A DNA stretch of 64,000 bases from Gammaproteobacteria bacterium (GCA_021772935.1 JAJFLA010000037.1:1-64000), one strand, 5' to 3'; counted from the stretch's first letter, positions 9,035 to 21,209 are shown. Numbers and translations are program-made. Notes: generated by a model not told the origin, from the sequence alone.

Positions 9035-10039
9035 ATGAATGCGCATGTTGCACCTGAAATGACGAAGTTTGATGGTTTCCCAAGAGACTTTTTCAGGTTT
9101 TTCGACGAACTCAAGAAAAACAATAATCGGGATTGGTTTACTGCCAACAAACCCCGCTATTTCAAATCTGTTGTTGATCCGATGGGTGAATACATTGTCA
9201 GCATAGCGCCACTGTTGAAGCGTATTTCACCCTAGTGCCATGTCAAGCCTGTAGTGTAGGGTTCAGAGCTACCCAGATGGTCCAAGACAAGACGCAGTCC
9301 GCAGGGAATGGCATGTCCTTTTCAAGGGCTGCAACGCCGTATTGGACCATCTGGGTAGCTCCCTTCGGGCGAACCGTGAGGCGGTCGTTCGCGGTGGTAC
9401 GCCTCTGGGCAAGGACCAGGCCATTGCCGGCGAGACGTGCCTCGCCTCAAGCGCCTACTCTTGGTGCGCCCAACCACTTCACGGCTCGCTGAACCCCACA
9501 CTACAGGCTTGACATGACACTACTACATAGCAAACCCTCGGGCGCATGGTGGTTCCATGTTCCGTATTTACCGGGATACACGTTTTTCAAAAGATAAAAC
9601 ACCCTACAAAACCCACGCCGCTTGCCACTTTCGACACGAGGCAGGTCGCGACGCCCATGCACCTGGTTTTTATCTGCATATTAAAACTGACCACATCTCT
9701 TTTGGTGGTGGCATATGGCGCCCACCGACGAAACAACTGGGCTTGATACGCGAATTTATCGCTGATAACCCTTCAGCCTGGGGAAAACTGACCCAATCTT
9801 CTTCAGTAAAGAGAATGGGTGGTATTCAGGGTGACTCGCTGAAGCGTCCACCCCATGGTTACAACCCTGATGCAAGACACATTGAAGACCTGAAACGTAA
9901 AAGTTTTTATCTGATGACCGAAGTCGATGCAGAGCTGGCACTCAGCTCTGCCCTCGTGAGTGAATCTGCCAAGGTCTTCCGTAAAGCTGCCAAACTCAAC
10001 TTCCTCATCAGCAATGCCCTCGAATTACCTTTTAAATAG
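9035..10039 (+). pseudogene. DUF2461 (TIGR02453) gene interrupted by a MITE-like element
   Basis: The first 66 codons (9035-9235) encode the DUF2461 N-terminus FPRDFFRFFDELKKNNNRDWF and stop at a TAG created by the insertion. The rest of the protein, from YYIANPRAHGGSMFRIYRD to the stop at 10039, resumes at 9523 in the same frame. Removing 288 bp (the element plus one TA copy) restores an unbroken reading frame of about 239 codons across KRISP and YYIANPR, so the insertion is exact and apparently recent. The downstream piece alone could begin at ATG 9557 but would lack the N-terminal third. DUF2461 function is unknown. The gene follows slp and precedes lexA. Confidence 0.93.
9235..9520. mobile_element. 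286-bp TA-flanked MITE-like insertion
   Basis: The outer ends form an imperfect inverted repeat of about 33 bp, beginning GTGCCATGTCAAGCC on the left and GTGTCATGTCAAGCC on the complementary right end (about two mismatches). The dinucleotide TA (or CTA) flanks both ends and is duplicated relative to the reconstructed target, as for IS630/Tc1-mariner type insertion. A second, perfect 20-bp inverted repeat lies inside (9266-9285 and 9342-9361). No transposase fits in the element, so it would need one supplied in trans. Bases 9451-9470 recur inverted at 46-65. The TA target choice suggests the transposase class but does not prove it. Confidence 0.88.
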
Positions 10040-10075
10040 TTGAACAAAACCTATATACTGTATATATTAACAGTA
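10040..10075 (+). promoter_or_regulatory. lexA promoter with SOS box
   Basis: A -35 TTGAAC (10040-10045) and a -10 TATATT (10063-10068) are separated by 17 bp. The 20-bp palindrome TACTGTATATATTAACAGTA at 10056-10075 is a near-perfect gammaproteobacterial LexA box (CTGT-N8-ACAG) lying over the -10. This predicts autorepression of lexA. The promoter begins one base after the stop of the DUF2461 pseudogene, so the MITE does not separate lexA from its own promoter. Confidence 0.93.
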
Positions 10076-10094
10076 GTTCAATAAGGTTGTTAAC

Positions 10095-10757
10095 ATGCTT
10101 GGAAAATCATTGACTCCGCGTCAAAAGGAAATTCTCACGTTTGTATCTGATCATATTGATTCTATAGGATATCCACCAACGAGAAATGAACTTTCAGAAC
10201 ATTTTGGGTTTCGTTCCCCAAATGCTGCAGAAAGCCATTTGCGCGCACTGGAGCATAAAGGTGTGATCTGGATTGAGGCAGGACGCTCACGTGGCATCAC
10301 ACTTACCGCCCTGTCATACCCTAACTTGCCATCGTCAAACAGCCTGCGTATACCTCTGCCGCTGGTTGGGCGGGTGGCGGCCGGCAGTCCGATCCTGGCG
10401 CAAGAAAACATCGAAAACGAGTACAGGGTGGATCCTTCATTGTTTTCATCCCGGCCACATTATCTTTTGCGTGTTGAAGGCTCCAGCATGCGCGATGCTG
10501 GCATCATGGACGGTGACCTGCTGGCGGTACAGCGTACACCAGAGGCCCAAAATGGGCAGATCGTAGTTGCACGTCTGGATGACGAAGTTACAGTTAAACG
10601 TTTTAAACGTAGCGGGCACCAAGTCAGCCTGTTACCTGAAAACTCGGAATTCCAACCCATTCAGGTCGATCTGCGTCATCAGGAACTGGTCATTGAAGGT
10701 CTGGGTGTGGGCATCATACGGTCGCAGCTGGGGTCGCCACACCCGGGGTCCGAGTAA
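10095..10757 (+). CDS. lexA: LexA repressor
   Basis: LexA represses SOS genes and cleaves itself when RecA filaments form. The 220-residue product has an N-terminal winged helix (LTPRQKEILTFV, IGYPPTRNELSEHFGF) and an S24 peptidase domain. The self-cleavage bond is Ala96-Gly97 in GRVAAGSP, the nucleophile is Ser131 in VEGSSM, and the general base is Lys168 in VTVKRF. A canonical SOS box overlaps its promoter at 10056-10075. The last codons and the TAA stop lie inside a REP-type inverted-repeat arm (10745-10762), so the extreme C-terminus (HPGSE) is written by repeat sequence. An imuA-like gene follows 38 bp downstream, a frequent association in proteobacteria. Confidence 0.97.
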   Translation: MLGKSLTPRQKEILTFVSDHIDSIGYPPTRNELSEHFGFRSPNAAESHLRALEHKGVIWIEAGRSRGITLTALSYPNLPSSNSLRIPLPLVGRVAAGSPILAQENIENEYRVDPSLFSSRPHYLLRVEGSSMRDAGIMDGDLLAVQRTPEAQNGQIVVARLDDEVTVKRFKRSGHQVSLLPENSEFQPIQVDLRHQELVIEGLGVGIIRSQLGSPHPGSE

Positions 10758-10816
10758 AATTTCAGAATAATTTATTTCGATCTCATTGAAGCCTCGTGAA
10801 AATTTACTCTGACCCC
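10745..10816. repeat. REP-type inverted repeat spanning lexA stop and imuA start
   Basis: The left arm, 10745-10762, begins GGGGTCCGAGTAAAATTT. Its reverse complement matches the right arm at 10799-10816 (ending CTCTGACCCC) at 16 of 18 positions, with a 36-bp spacer. The left arm contains the lexA stop codon. The right arm encodes residues 2-7 of the imuA-like protein just after its GTG start. The TCTGACCCC core recurs at several places in the window, and this type of palindrome is often associated with RAYT transposases; none is encoded here. Confidence 0.8.
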
Positions 10817-11605
10817 ATTGATTACCACCCGCTGTTATGGCGTGGCACACAGCTCTCACACAAGCTGGACACACTCAGCACAGGCCACGCTGCTCTGGAT
10901 GAGGCTCTGCCAGGCAATGGTTGGCCGACAGGCGCAGTTACGGAACTTGTCAATGCCACGACCGGTTGCGGGGAACTCAGTCTGCTATTGCCAGTGCTTG
11001 CACAGCTCAGCCAGAAAAATCACTGGGTCACCATGATTGACCCACCGTGGATACCCTACCCGTCAGCCTTGCATGGTCGCGGTCTGGCGTTGGAAAAGTT
11101 ACTGTTGATCTATACACAAAGCAGAAATGAATCACTATGGGCCTGTGAACAGGTCATACGCGGTATACCCGGTGGCGCCATGCTGGCGTGGCCTGCTGCA
11201 TTATCTTTCAGTGAATTGCGGCGTCTGCAACTTGCAGCAAAAAACACCCAGAAAACAATTTTCTTATTTCGTGACCAAAAAGCTGCGGCTGCCACATCGC
11301 CTGCCGCATTACGATTGCAACTTACAGCGGATGATGGCGATCTCCAGATCAGGGTATTGAAATGCCGAGGTCAACGGCCAGTTTCTGCCATACGATTGAA
11401 AAAGGGGCCCGGTTCATTTTTCTGGCATCAAACTTCGCATAAACAACCGACGTTGAAATCAAAAAATGAACCTGACCTTATTTTCACTCAGGCCTTGATA
11501 CCGCCTTTGGTGAGTTCAAGCGGGTCCAGCAAACGTTCCAGTTCCTCATCGGAAAGCCCGGTGGTTTCTTTCGCCACATCACGAATCGCTCGCCCTTCTT
11601 TATAG
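10796..11605 (+). CDS. imuA: ImuA/SulA-like RecA-fold protein, orphan
   Basis: The family has a RecA-like fold and, as ImuA, works with ImuB and DnaE2 in damage-induced mutagenesis. Recognisable features are LLWRGTQL, LSTGHAALDEALPGNGWPTGAVTEL near residues 27-50, the variant P-loop region TTGCGELSLLLP, and a PPWIPYPSALHGRGL segment near residues 82-97. No imuB or dnaE2 follows; fumC lies convergent instead. The GTG start at 10796 is the only start before the conserved core, and residues 2-7 come from a REP arm. Residues beyond about 228 are Ser-rich and are read antisense through the 3' end of fumC (118-bp overlap). The real C-terminus may therefore have been extended by stop loss. SOS control is expected through lexA read-through only, since no separate SOS box is visible. 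Confidence 0.75.
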   Translation: MKIYSDPIDYHPLLWRGTQLSHKLDTLSTGHAALDEALPGNGWPTGAVTELVNATTGCGELSLLLPVLAQLSQKNHWVTMIDPPWIPYPSALHGRGLALEKLLLIYTQSRNESLWACEQVIRGIPGGAMLAWPAALSFSELRRLQLAAKNTQKTIFLFRDQKAAAATSPAALRLQLTADDGDLQIRVLKCRGQRPVSAIRLKKGPGSFFWHQTSHKQPTLKSKNEPDLIFTQALIPPLVSSSGSSKRSSSSSESPVVSFATSRIARPSL

Positions 11606-12867
11606 GCCTGCTTGGCTGTTGCCGCACCAACCTCATAGCCAATCACAGGATTCAGCGCTGTCACCAGAATCGGGTTACGTTCCATCGCACTTTTGATCGC
11701 ATCGGTATTAACAACAAAACCCTTGATTGCAGAATCGGCCAATAGACGACTGGAGTTGGCCAGGATGCCAATACTCTGTAACAAATTGTGTGCGATCACC
11801 GGCAACATGACATTAAGCTGAAAATTGCCAGCCTGACCACCCACGGTAATGGACATATCATTGCCGATAACCTGGGCACAAACCATGCAAACCGCTTCCG
11901 GTATAACCGGGTTGACTTTGCCTGGCATAATGGAAGAACCAGGCTGTAATGCGGGCAAAGCAATTTCTCCGATACCTGCCAACGGACCTGAATTCATAAG
12001 ACGCAGATCATTGGCTATTTTCATCAGGCTACAGGCCAGTGTTTTAAGCTGTCCGGATAATTCGACTGCCGCATCCTGGGAGCTGATGCCTTCAAAATAA
12101 TTCTCCGCAGAGACAAATTCAAAACCGGTTGATGCCGTCAGTGCAGCCGCAACACGTGGGCCAAACTCAGGGTGGGCATTAATACCTGTCCCCACGGCAC
12201 TACCACCTTGAGGCAACTGTTTTAGTCGCTGCAAGGCACTCTCAATGCGTCCAATATTTGATTGTATCTGCTGGGACCAGCAAGTCAGTTCCTGCCCAAA
12301 CGTCACCGGCATTGCATCCATCAAATGGGTCCGACCTGTTTTAGCGACATTTGTTAATTCATCGGCCTTCGCATTCAAAACCTGCTGCAAATGTCGCAAT
12401 GCAGGTAACAGCGATTCACTGGTCTCAAGACAGGCACTGACCTGGATCGATGTCGGAATCACATCATTGGAACTCTGACCCATGTTGACATGGTCGTTCG
12501 GGTGTACATTCGCAGCCTGCTGGGCAGCCAGGTGGGCAATCACCTCATTGGCATTCATGTTGCTGCTGGTACCGGAACCGGTTTGGAAAATATCAATCGG
12601 AAAATGGGCATCGACCTCACCGTCAGATACTTTTCCTGCCGCTGCAACAATGGCTTCAGTAACATCATCATCCAACAAACCAAGATCACGATTAACGCTC
12701 GCAGCCGCGGACTTTATCAGCCCCAATGCACGAATCAAGGCCGCAGGCATGGGGATACCACTGATCGGAAAATTGTTCACGGCACGTTGTGTTTGTGCCC
12801 CCCACAGAGCATCCAACGGTACTTGTAATTCACCCATCGTATCTCGTTCAGTACGGGTCTCAGTCAT
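11488..12867 (-). CDS. fumC: Class II fumarate hydratase
   Basis: FumC interconverts fumarate and malate in the TCA cycle without an iron-sulfur cluster. The product is 459 residues from the ATG at 12867, which has GGGAG about 9 bases upstream; an in-frame start 36 bp further upstream would add a non-conserved leader. Family motifs include DTMGELQVP, GALWGAQTQR-type sequence near the N-terminus, TGSGTSSNMNANEV, GRTHLMDAMPVTFGQE and the signature GSSIMPGKVNPVIPE. The length matches class II fumarases (about 460). The last 118 bp are overlapped on the other strand by the imuA-like frame. Having a heat-stable, iron-independent fumarase is consistent with aerobic life. Confidence 0.96.
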   Translation of the reverse strand: MTETRTERDTMGELQVPLDALWGAQTQRAVNNFPISGIPMPAALIRALGLIKSAAASVNRDLGLLDDDVTEAIVAAAGKVSDGEVDAHFPIDIFQTGSGTSSNMNANEVIAHLAAQQAANVHPNDHVNMGQSSNDVIPTSIQVSACLETSESLLPALRHLQQVLNAKADELTNVAKTGRTHLMDAMPVTFGQELTCWSQQIQSNIGRIESALQRLKQLPQGGSAVGTGINAHPEFGPRVAAALTASTGFEFVSAENYFEGISSQDAAVELSGQLKTLACSLMKIANDLRLMNSGPLAGIGEIALPALQPGSSIMPGKVNPVIPEAVCMVCAQVIGNDMSITVGGQAGNFQLNVMLPVIAHNLLQSIGILANSSRLLADSAIKGFVVNTDAIKSAMERNPILVTALNPVIGYEVGAATAKQAYKEGRAIRDVAKETTGLSDEELERLLDPLELTKGGIKA

Positions 12868-12960
12868 CACTTTAACTCCCAATAAATTCTTGATAATAAC
12901 CATCCAGCGACAAGTTCTAATTATACGCCCAGACCCTTTCTAAAATCCCCAAATTAATAG

Positions 12961-15611
<2,651 letters not shown>

Positions 15612-15665
15612 TCATCAGCACTCGTTTTAATACCCCCCATCAAAAACCTACAAGTCTGGCGCAGA

Positions 15666-15695
15666 AAAAAACGCCCGCATAAACGGGCGTTTTTT
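15666..15695. terminator. Bidirectional rho-independent terminator
   Basis: ACGCCCG (15671-15677) pairs with CGGGCGT (15684-15690) across a 6-base loop. It is flanked by an A-run on the left and a T-run on the right, so it can serve both roxA on the plus strand and the TonB receptor gene on the minus strand. Confidence 0.92.
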
Positions 15696-15739
15696 CTCGT
15701 TCCAGCAACTACCAATCTGCTATAGCGGATACCAGAAGC

Positions 15740-18139
15740 CTAATACCGCATGCGATAGGTCACGCCAAAAGTCCGTGGTGTGTTAGTTCTAAAGCCCAGA
15801 CGTGCACGACCGCCACGCTCTCTATCAAATGACAGATTGGCGTTTTTATCGGTTGCATTGTTAACGTAAAGCACCACTTCCCAGTTATCTTTGGTTACAC
15901 CGGTACTCAAGTTAAGCGTTTCATAGGAAGCCAACAGCAGGTCAAGCGTAGTGATTTCAGCACCTGTGGCTCCAGCAAATGGCAAACCGGAGCTGAAAAT
16001 GCCGGCACCGGCCACCTGATCACTGGGTTGCGTAATACGGTTGCCTACATGTTGAATGGAGCCTGAGACATACGCTTCAGCGCCATCACCAACCATTGCA
16101 AACGGAAAAAAGTATGTTGCCGCTGCTGCAAGTTGAATTTTCGGCACTGATGGCAACCGATTACCATCCTGAACACCACCCAGTACATTGCCCTCAGCAT
16201 TGATAACGGTAGAGTCGAATTCAGCTTCCAGGAGGCTGCCTGAAAAAGACAATTCCAGGCCATCTGTCGGTTGTGCAGCGAGTTCAAATTCGATACCAGT
16301 CGTATGTGCTTCAGGGACGTTGAATGATATACGGGAAGAACAGCTACCCGCATCCAGAGTCACCTGCAAGTCATCAATTTCAGTATGAAATACAGCTGCG
16401 TTGAGGGTAACACCATTATCAGTTCGTATTTTCACACCAGCTTCGTAATTCAACAGGGTTTCATCTTCATAGTCCTGGAAACCACCAAATATTTCAATAT
16501 CCTGTCCTGTACACAGACTGGCGTTGAGTGGGTCATTGACACCACCAAGACGGAACCCCTTCGAAACCTGGCCATTAAACGTCACGTTGTCATTGAACTC
16601 GTAGGCGGCCATAAAACGGGGTATAAAGCCGTCGGCAGATGTTTCATCGACCTGGCCGGTATCACCATTGCCGAACAAACCACCCGTTGTGATCACCCGT
16701 GACTCATCATAATCGTAGAAGCGGCCACCTGCAGTCAGGTGAAGATGCTCGCCTATGTCATAAGTGAGTTCACCAAAAACTGCAGTCTGTGTCAGGTCAT
16801 AGGGCAGATCAGAATTAAATGGCGAATCTGCTGGGAAACCATTGGCTACCGCAGCGGAGGTACCTGCCCCCAAAACAGCGTCTGTAAATGCATCATAACC
16901 AGGTGTGGGCAGTCTTTGCGAGTAGACACGCTCGGTGTCTGAATAGAAAGCACCGACCAGCCATTGCAGTGGACCATCATTATTGGAGCTGAATCTCAAC
17001 TCAAAAGTGGATTGCTCAACAGCAGTCCGATCCTCTAGGTTGGAAGGCAGCACCACTGCAGCGTCTGGGAAACCCAAGTCAACCGATACACTACCGCTCA
17101 ATGCACTGGCATCGCGACTGACCAGGATGTCCCGATCAGTCAAACTTGCGACAAAAGTTACATCGAAATTATCATGGGCCGATTCCAGCGTGACATCAGC
17201 GATGGTGGTCTCGTCGGAAAAACCTTCCTCTAACAGCAGATATTGCTGGCGCTCACCCAATTGGATGGCCGGACGCGTAGTTGTATACGGGTTTGCAAAC
17301 AGGCTAAAAACTTCCTGGCGATTGAAACCATCCATGTCAATTTCCTGATAGATGATTCTCGGTGTGATCGTGACCGTATCGCTGACATCCCACTTGAGAG
17401 ATATCCGTCCACCGGTACGCGTACCGTTATTGACATCTTTATTTACACTACCACCCTCACCAAGAGCATCAATAAAACCAGCATATGCGGTTGAGTAAGC
17501 CACCACTCTTAACGCTGCCTGGCCTTCAGCCAGTGGTATGTTAACCATGCCTTTCCCGTGGCCACCGAGTTCACCATCGGTCACGGTATTCAGATTAAGC
17601 TCAAATGCCCCTTGAAACTCGTCAACGTCAGGTTGATTGGTGATGTACCTTATCGTGCCTCCAACAGAACCAGAGCCGAATAAAGTACCTTGTGGACCAC
17701 GCAAAGTCTCAACGCGGTTGAGGTCAAACAGATCCAAATCCGGTGTGAACAAGGAGAGTGAGATGACGGATTCATCAAGATAAACACCAACCTGCTCCTT
17801 GACACCAGGCTGGTCTCGAACAATTTGTCCAGCAGAAACGCCACGGATGGCTACCTGGCTTTGTCCCGGCCCAAGGTTTTGCATGGTTAAACCGGCGATG
17901 TTTCTGGATAATTCTTCCAGACTGGTTGCGCCAGATCGCTGGATATCCTTTTCCGACATGGCATTAATCGAAAATGGCACATCCTTGATAGTTGATGCAC
18001 GCTTGGTGGCAGTTACCAGGATTTCTTCGATGGTACCTTCACTACCGTCTTCTGAGTCCTGAGCATTTACTCCACTTGTTATTGTCAGCAAAACGGCAAT
18101 ACTGGCTGTTAATATGTTTTTGTGTACTAAGTTCTGCAT
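15740..18139 (-). CDS. TonB-dependent receptor (first copy)
   Basis: The product is a 799-residue outer membrane gated beta-barrel. The ATG at 18139 was preferred over 18151 because GGGA lies just upstream and the signal peptide begins cleanly. A signal sequence ends near SGVNAQ, then comes a TonB-box-like IEEILVTATKR, a plug domain with VETLRGPQGTLFGSGSVGGTIRYIT and a 22-strand barrel ending in the aromatic pattern FGVTYRMRY. The plug resembles receptors annotated for catecholate siderophores or diverse organic ligands in marine bacteria; no ligand can be assigned. No partner gene such as a SusD-like or ABC system lies adjacent. It shares the terminator at 15666-15695 with roxA. Confidence 0.93.
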   Translation of the reverse strand: MQNLVHKNILTASIAVLLTITSGVNAQDSEDGSEGTIEEILVTATKRASTIKDVPFSINAMSEKDIQRSGATSLEELSRNIAGLTMQNLGPGQSQVAIRGVSAGQIVRDQPGVKEQVGVYLDESVISLSLFTPDLDLFDLNRVETLRGPQGTLFGSGSVGGTIRYITNQPDVDEFQGAFELNLNTVTDGELGGHGKGMVNIPLAEGQAALRVVAYSTAYAGFIDALGEGGSVNKDVNNGTRTGGRISLKWDVSDTVTITPRIIYQEIDMDGFNRQEVFSLFANPYTTTRPAIQLGERQQYLLLEEGFSDETTIADVTLESAHDNFDVTFVASLTDRDILVSRDASALSGSVSVDLGFPDAAVVLPSNLEDRTAVEQSTFELRFSSNNDGPLQWLVGAFYSDTERVYSQRLPTPGYDAFTDAVLGAGTSAAVANGFPADSPFNSDLPYDLTQTAVFGELTYDIGEHLHLTAGGRFYDYDESRVITTGGLFGNGDTGQVDETSADGFIPRFMAAYEFNDNVTFNGQVSKGFRLGGVNDPLNASLCTGQDIEIFGGFQDYEDETLLNYEAGVKIRTDNGVTLNAAVFHTEIDDLQVTLDAGSCSSRISFNVPEAHTTGIEFELAAQPTDGLELSFSGSLLEAEFDSTVINAEGNVLGGVQDGNRLPSVPKIQLAAAATYFFPFAMVGDGAEAYVSGSIQHVGNRITQPSDQVAGAGIFSSGLPFAGATGAEITTLDLLLASYETLNLSTGVTKDNWEVVLYVNNATDKNANLSFDRERGGRARLGFRTNTPRTFGVTYRMRY

Positions 18140-18383
18140 TTTAGTTCCCATAGGTATAAAGATTCCATTATTTACAAATATTTAACATGTTGTCAACAAA
18201 GCATATTGACCCTCTGTTAACAGCAAGAGTCGTTTTGGCCCGGCTCAAAACCTGTCGGACTTCAGAGTCAGCGAAGCATTTGCTAAAAAATGGTGACGTG
18301 GTTTGCCTGGAAATAGTTCTCTGACCCCAATGCATGCGGTTATAATGCGCGGCTGATTAGACTATCTGGAAGGCAGTGAATTC

Positions 18384-21209
18384 GTGAGCTCAACACTCGA
18401 GCAGTTATACCAATCCTCACATCTTTATGGTGGTAATGCTCCTTATATTGAAACTTGGTATGAAGCATGGCTGGAAGATGCTAATAAGGTACCGGTACAG
18501 TGGCGTAAGTATTTTGAGTCAATGCCCACCCCGGATACACCAGAATTCGGTCATATTGAAGTCGGCCAACGTTTTCGTCAGATAAGTCTCAGTAATAGCG
18601 GATACCCGGCCACCGGCACCGAGTTCACTGACCACAAACAGGCCGGTGTATCTCGAATGGTCAACTCATTCCGTATCCGTGGGCATGAAGTTGCCAAACT
18701 GAACCCTTTGGGTAAAGCCCATCATGAACCGGTCGCTGATCTTGAATTGGACTTTCATGACCTGAACGACACTGATCTAGAACACGAGTTTGATACCGGC
18801 TCACTGGCCGCACCACCGCGGATGAAACTTAAAGACATCCTGGCCTTGTGCAAACGTGTTTATTGCAAAAGCATAGGCGTTGAGTACATGCACATCGTCG
18901 ATACGGTCAAACGCGACTGGATGAGGGAGAGACTGGAAGGCTCACAAGGTTTTTACGACGTGGACAACAGCGACCGGCTTCGTATTCTACAAATGTTAAC
19001 GGCTGCCGAAGGTCTGGAAAAATACCTGCATACACGTTATGTCGGCCAGAAACGGTTTTCACTGGAAGGTGGTGATAGCCTGATCCCCCTGTTACATGAA
19101 ACCATGCTTCACGCCGGTATCAATGGCGTTGAAGAAGTGGTTATGGGGATGGCGCATCGCGGTCGTTTGAATGTACTTGTTAACATCCTTGGAAAATCCC
19201 CCTCCATGTTGTTTGATGAGTTTGAAGGCAAACACGGTAAAAACAACCCGGACCGCCCAGGAGACGTTAAATATCACCTGGGCTATGCATCCGACATCCA
19301 GACACCCGGCGGTGAAATACACATGGCACTAGCCTTCAACCCTTCACACCTCGAAATCGTTGATCCGGTTGTACTAGGCTCTGCCTGTGCTCGCCAGGCC
19401 CGCCGAGGAGACATTGCACACGACAAGGTCATGCCTATTTTAATCCACGGCGACGCAGCTTTTTCCGGTCAGGGTGTGGTTATGGAATTGTTCCAGATGT
19501 CCGAAGTACGTGGGTTCGCTGTTGGTGGCACCATGCATATCATCATCAATAACCAGATAGGCTTCACCACCGATAATCTCGCAGATACACGCTCCACACT
19601 TTACTGCACCGCAGTTGCCAAAATGGTTCATGCACCCATTTTTCATGTCAATGCCGATGACCCGGAAGCAGTTCACCATGTGATGAAAATTGCGTGCGAC
19701 TTCCGTCAGCAATTTAAACGAGACGTGGTCATTGACCTGGTCTGTTACCGCAGACATGGCCACAACGAGGCAGACGAACCAGCAGCAACACAACCGATGA
19801 TGTACAAAACTATCCGTGGCATGCAAACCACCCGACAAAGATATGCTGCTGACCTGATCAAACGCAACATCATCGATCCTGATCATCCACAAATGTTAAT
19901 GGATGAATATCGCCGTCGACTGGATGATGGAGAACAGGTGGCCGATGTGGAGGCCCACCCCCGGACCAACGAACACGCCGCCAGTTGGCATAATTTTGCT
20001 CATGGCGGCAGTTATGCTGGCAGTGGTATTGAAACCGGTATTGATATTGCCAAACTTGGCGACCTGTCAGATAAAATGACACGCTTGCCGGATGGTTTCA
20101 GCCTCCACCCACGGGTTAATAAAATCATTGAAGACCGGCAAAAAATGGGGCGTGGTGAGTTACGTCTGGACTGGGGTTTTTGCGAAACCATCGCCTATGC
20201 CAGCCTGGTCCATAGCGGTACCAGGTTACGATTGGTTGGTCAGGATTCAGGCCGTGGGACATTCTTCCACCGTCATGCGGTATTACACAATCAAATCGAC
20301 GGTTCTGTGTTCACCCCCCTGGCGGAAATCAACCCGCAGGTAGACGTCAATATTATTGACTCATTACTCTCAGAAGAGGCTGTTCTGGGCTTCGAATACG
20401 GTTATGCGACCGCCGCACCGGAAACCCTGGTCATCTGGGAAGCACAATTTGGTGATTTTGTTAATGGTGCGCAGGTTGTCATCGACCAGTTCCTGAGTTC
20501 CGGTGAAGCAAAATGGGGGCGTTTGTGCGGTCTCGTCATGTTTCTACCGCATGGTTATGAAGGCCAGGGCCCTGAGCACTCCAGTGCCCGTCTTGAGCGC
20601 TTCATGCAGTTGTGTTCCAACGACAATATCCAGGTTTGTATTCCATCAACACCCGCCCAGATGTTCCACCTGATTCGCAGGCAAATCTTGATGGCTACAC
20701 GCAAACCGTTAATTGTCATGACACCAAAGAGTTTGCTCAGAAACAAAGCTTCTACATCAAGCCTGGATGAATTAACCGGAGGTGCATTCCAGTTACTCAT
20801 TGATGACGTTCTCATACCTGATAAAGACCAGGTTAAACGTGTTGTTTTATGTTCCGGTAAAGTCTACTACGACCTGATCGAAGCACTCGCTGCCACAAAG
20901 CAACAGAATATTGCAGTTGTACGGGTCGAACAGTTGTACCCGATTCCGGCTGCAGAATTATCATCTATTTTGAAGTCCTACCCCGCGGACAGCGAAGTTG
21001 CCTGGTGTCAGGAAGAGCCGCAGAATCAGGGCGCGTGGTACCAGAGCAGACACAATCTTATTGCCGGCATGCAGGCAGAACAAAAACTTTATTACACCGG
21101 TAGAGCCAGTTCAGCTTCACCAGCAGTGGGTTATTATTCGGTGCATATCGAAGAACAAAAAGCACTGGTCAATGAAGCCATTACGCCAGGTGCTGGGCAA
21201 AAACAATGA
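18384..21209 (+). CDS. sucA: 2-oxoglutarate dehydrogenase E1 component
   Basis: SucA is the thiamine diphosphate-dependent decarboxylase of the 2-oxoglutarate dehydrogenase complex. The product is 941 residues, close to E. coli (933), from a GTG start at 18384 with GGAAGG about 10 bases upstream. Motifs include HRGRLNVLVNILGK, the ThDP region GDAAFSGQGVVMELFQMS and RRHGHNEADEPAATQP, and the C-terminal transketolase-like domain with EEPQNQGAW. It heads sucA-sucB-lpdA-acuI-like. Unlike E. coli, no sdh genes lie upstream and no sucCD downstream. The 244-bp upstream gap holds a TCTGACCCC REP-like core at about 18320-18328. Confidence 0.97.
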   Translation: MSSTLEQLYQSSHLYGGNAPYIETWYEAWLEDANKVPVQWRKYFESMPTPDTPEFGHIEVGQRFRQISLSNSGYPATGTEFTDHKQAGVSRMVNSFRIRGHEVAKLNPLGKAHHEPVADLELDFHDLNDTDLEHEFDTGSLAAPPRMKLKDILALCKRVYCKSIGVEYMHIVDTVKRDWMRERLEGSQGFYDVDNSDRLRILQMLTAAEGLEKYLHTRYVGQKRFSLEGGDSLIPLLHETMLHAGINGVEEVVMGMAHRGRLNVLVNILGKSPSMLFDEFEGKHGKNNPDRPGDVKYHLGYASDIQTPGGEIHMALAFNPSHLEIVDPVVLGSACARQARRGDIAHDKVMPILIHGDAAFSGQGVVMELFQMSEVRGFAVGGTMHIIINNQIGFTTDNLADTRSTLYCTAVAKMVHAPIFHVNADDPEAVHHVMKIACDFRQQFKRDVVIDLVCYRRHGHNEADEPAATQPMMYKTIRGMQTTRQRYAADLIKRNIIDPDHPQMLMDEYRRRLDDGEQVADVEAHPRTNEHAASWHNFAHGGSYAGSGIETGIDIAKLGDLSDKMTRLPDGFSLHPRVNKIIEDRQKMGRGELRLDWGFCETIAYASLVHSGTRLRLVGQDSGRGTFFHRHAVLHNQIDGSVFTPLAEINPQVDVNIIDSLLSEEAVLGFEYGYATAAPETLVIWEAQFGDFVNGAQVVIDQFLSSGEAKWGRLCGLVMFLPHGYEGQGPEHSSARLERFMQLCSNDNIQVCIPSTPAQMFHLIRRQILMATRKPLIVMTPKSLLRNKASTSSLDELTGGAFQLLIDDVLIPDKDQVKRVVLCSGKVYYDLIEALAATKQQNIAVVRVEQLYPIPAAELSSILKSYPADSEVAWCQEEPQNQGAWYQSRHNLIAGMQAEQKLYYTGRASSASPAVGYYSVHIEEQKALVNEAITPGAGQKQ

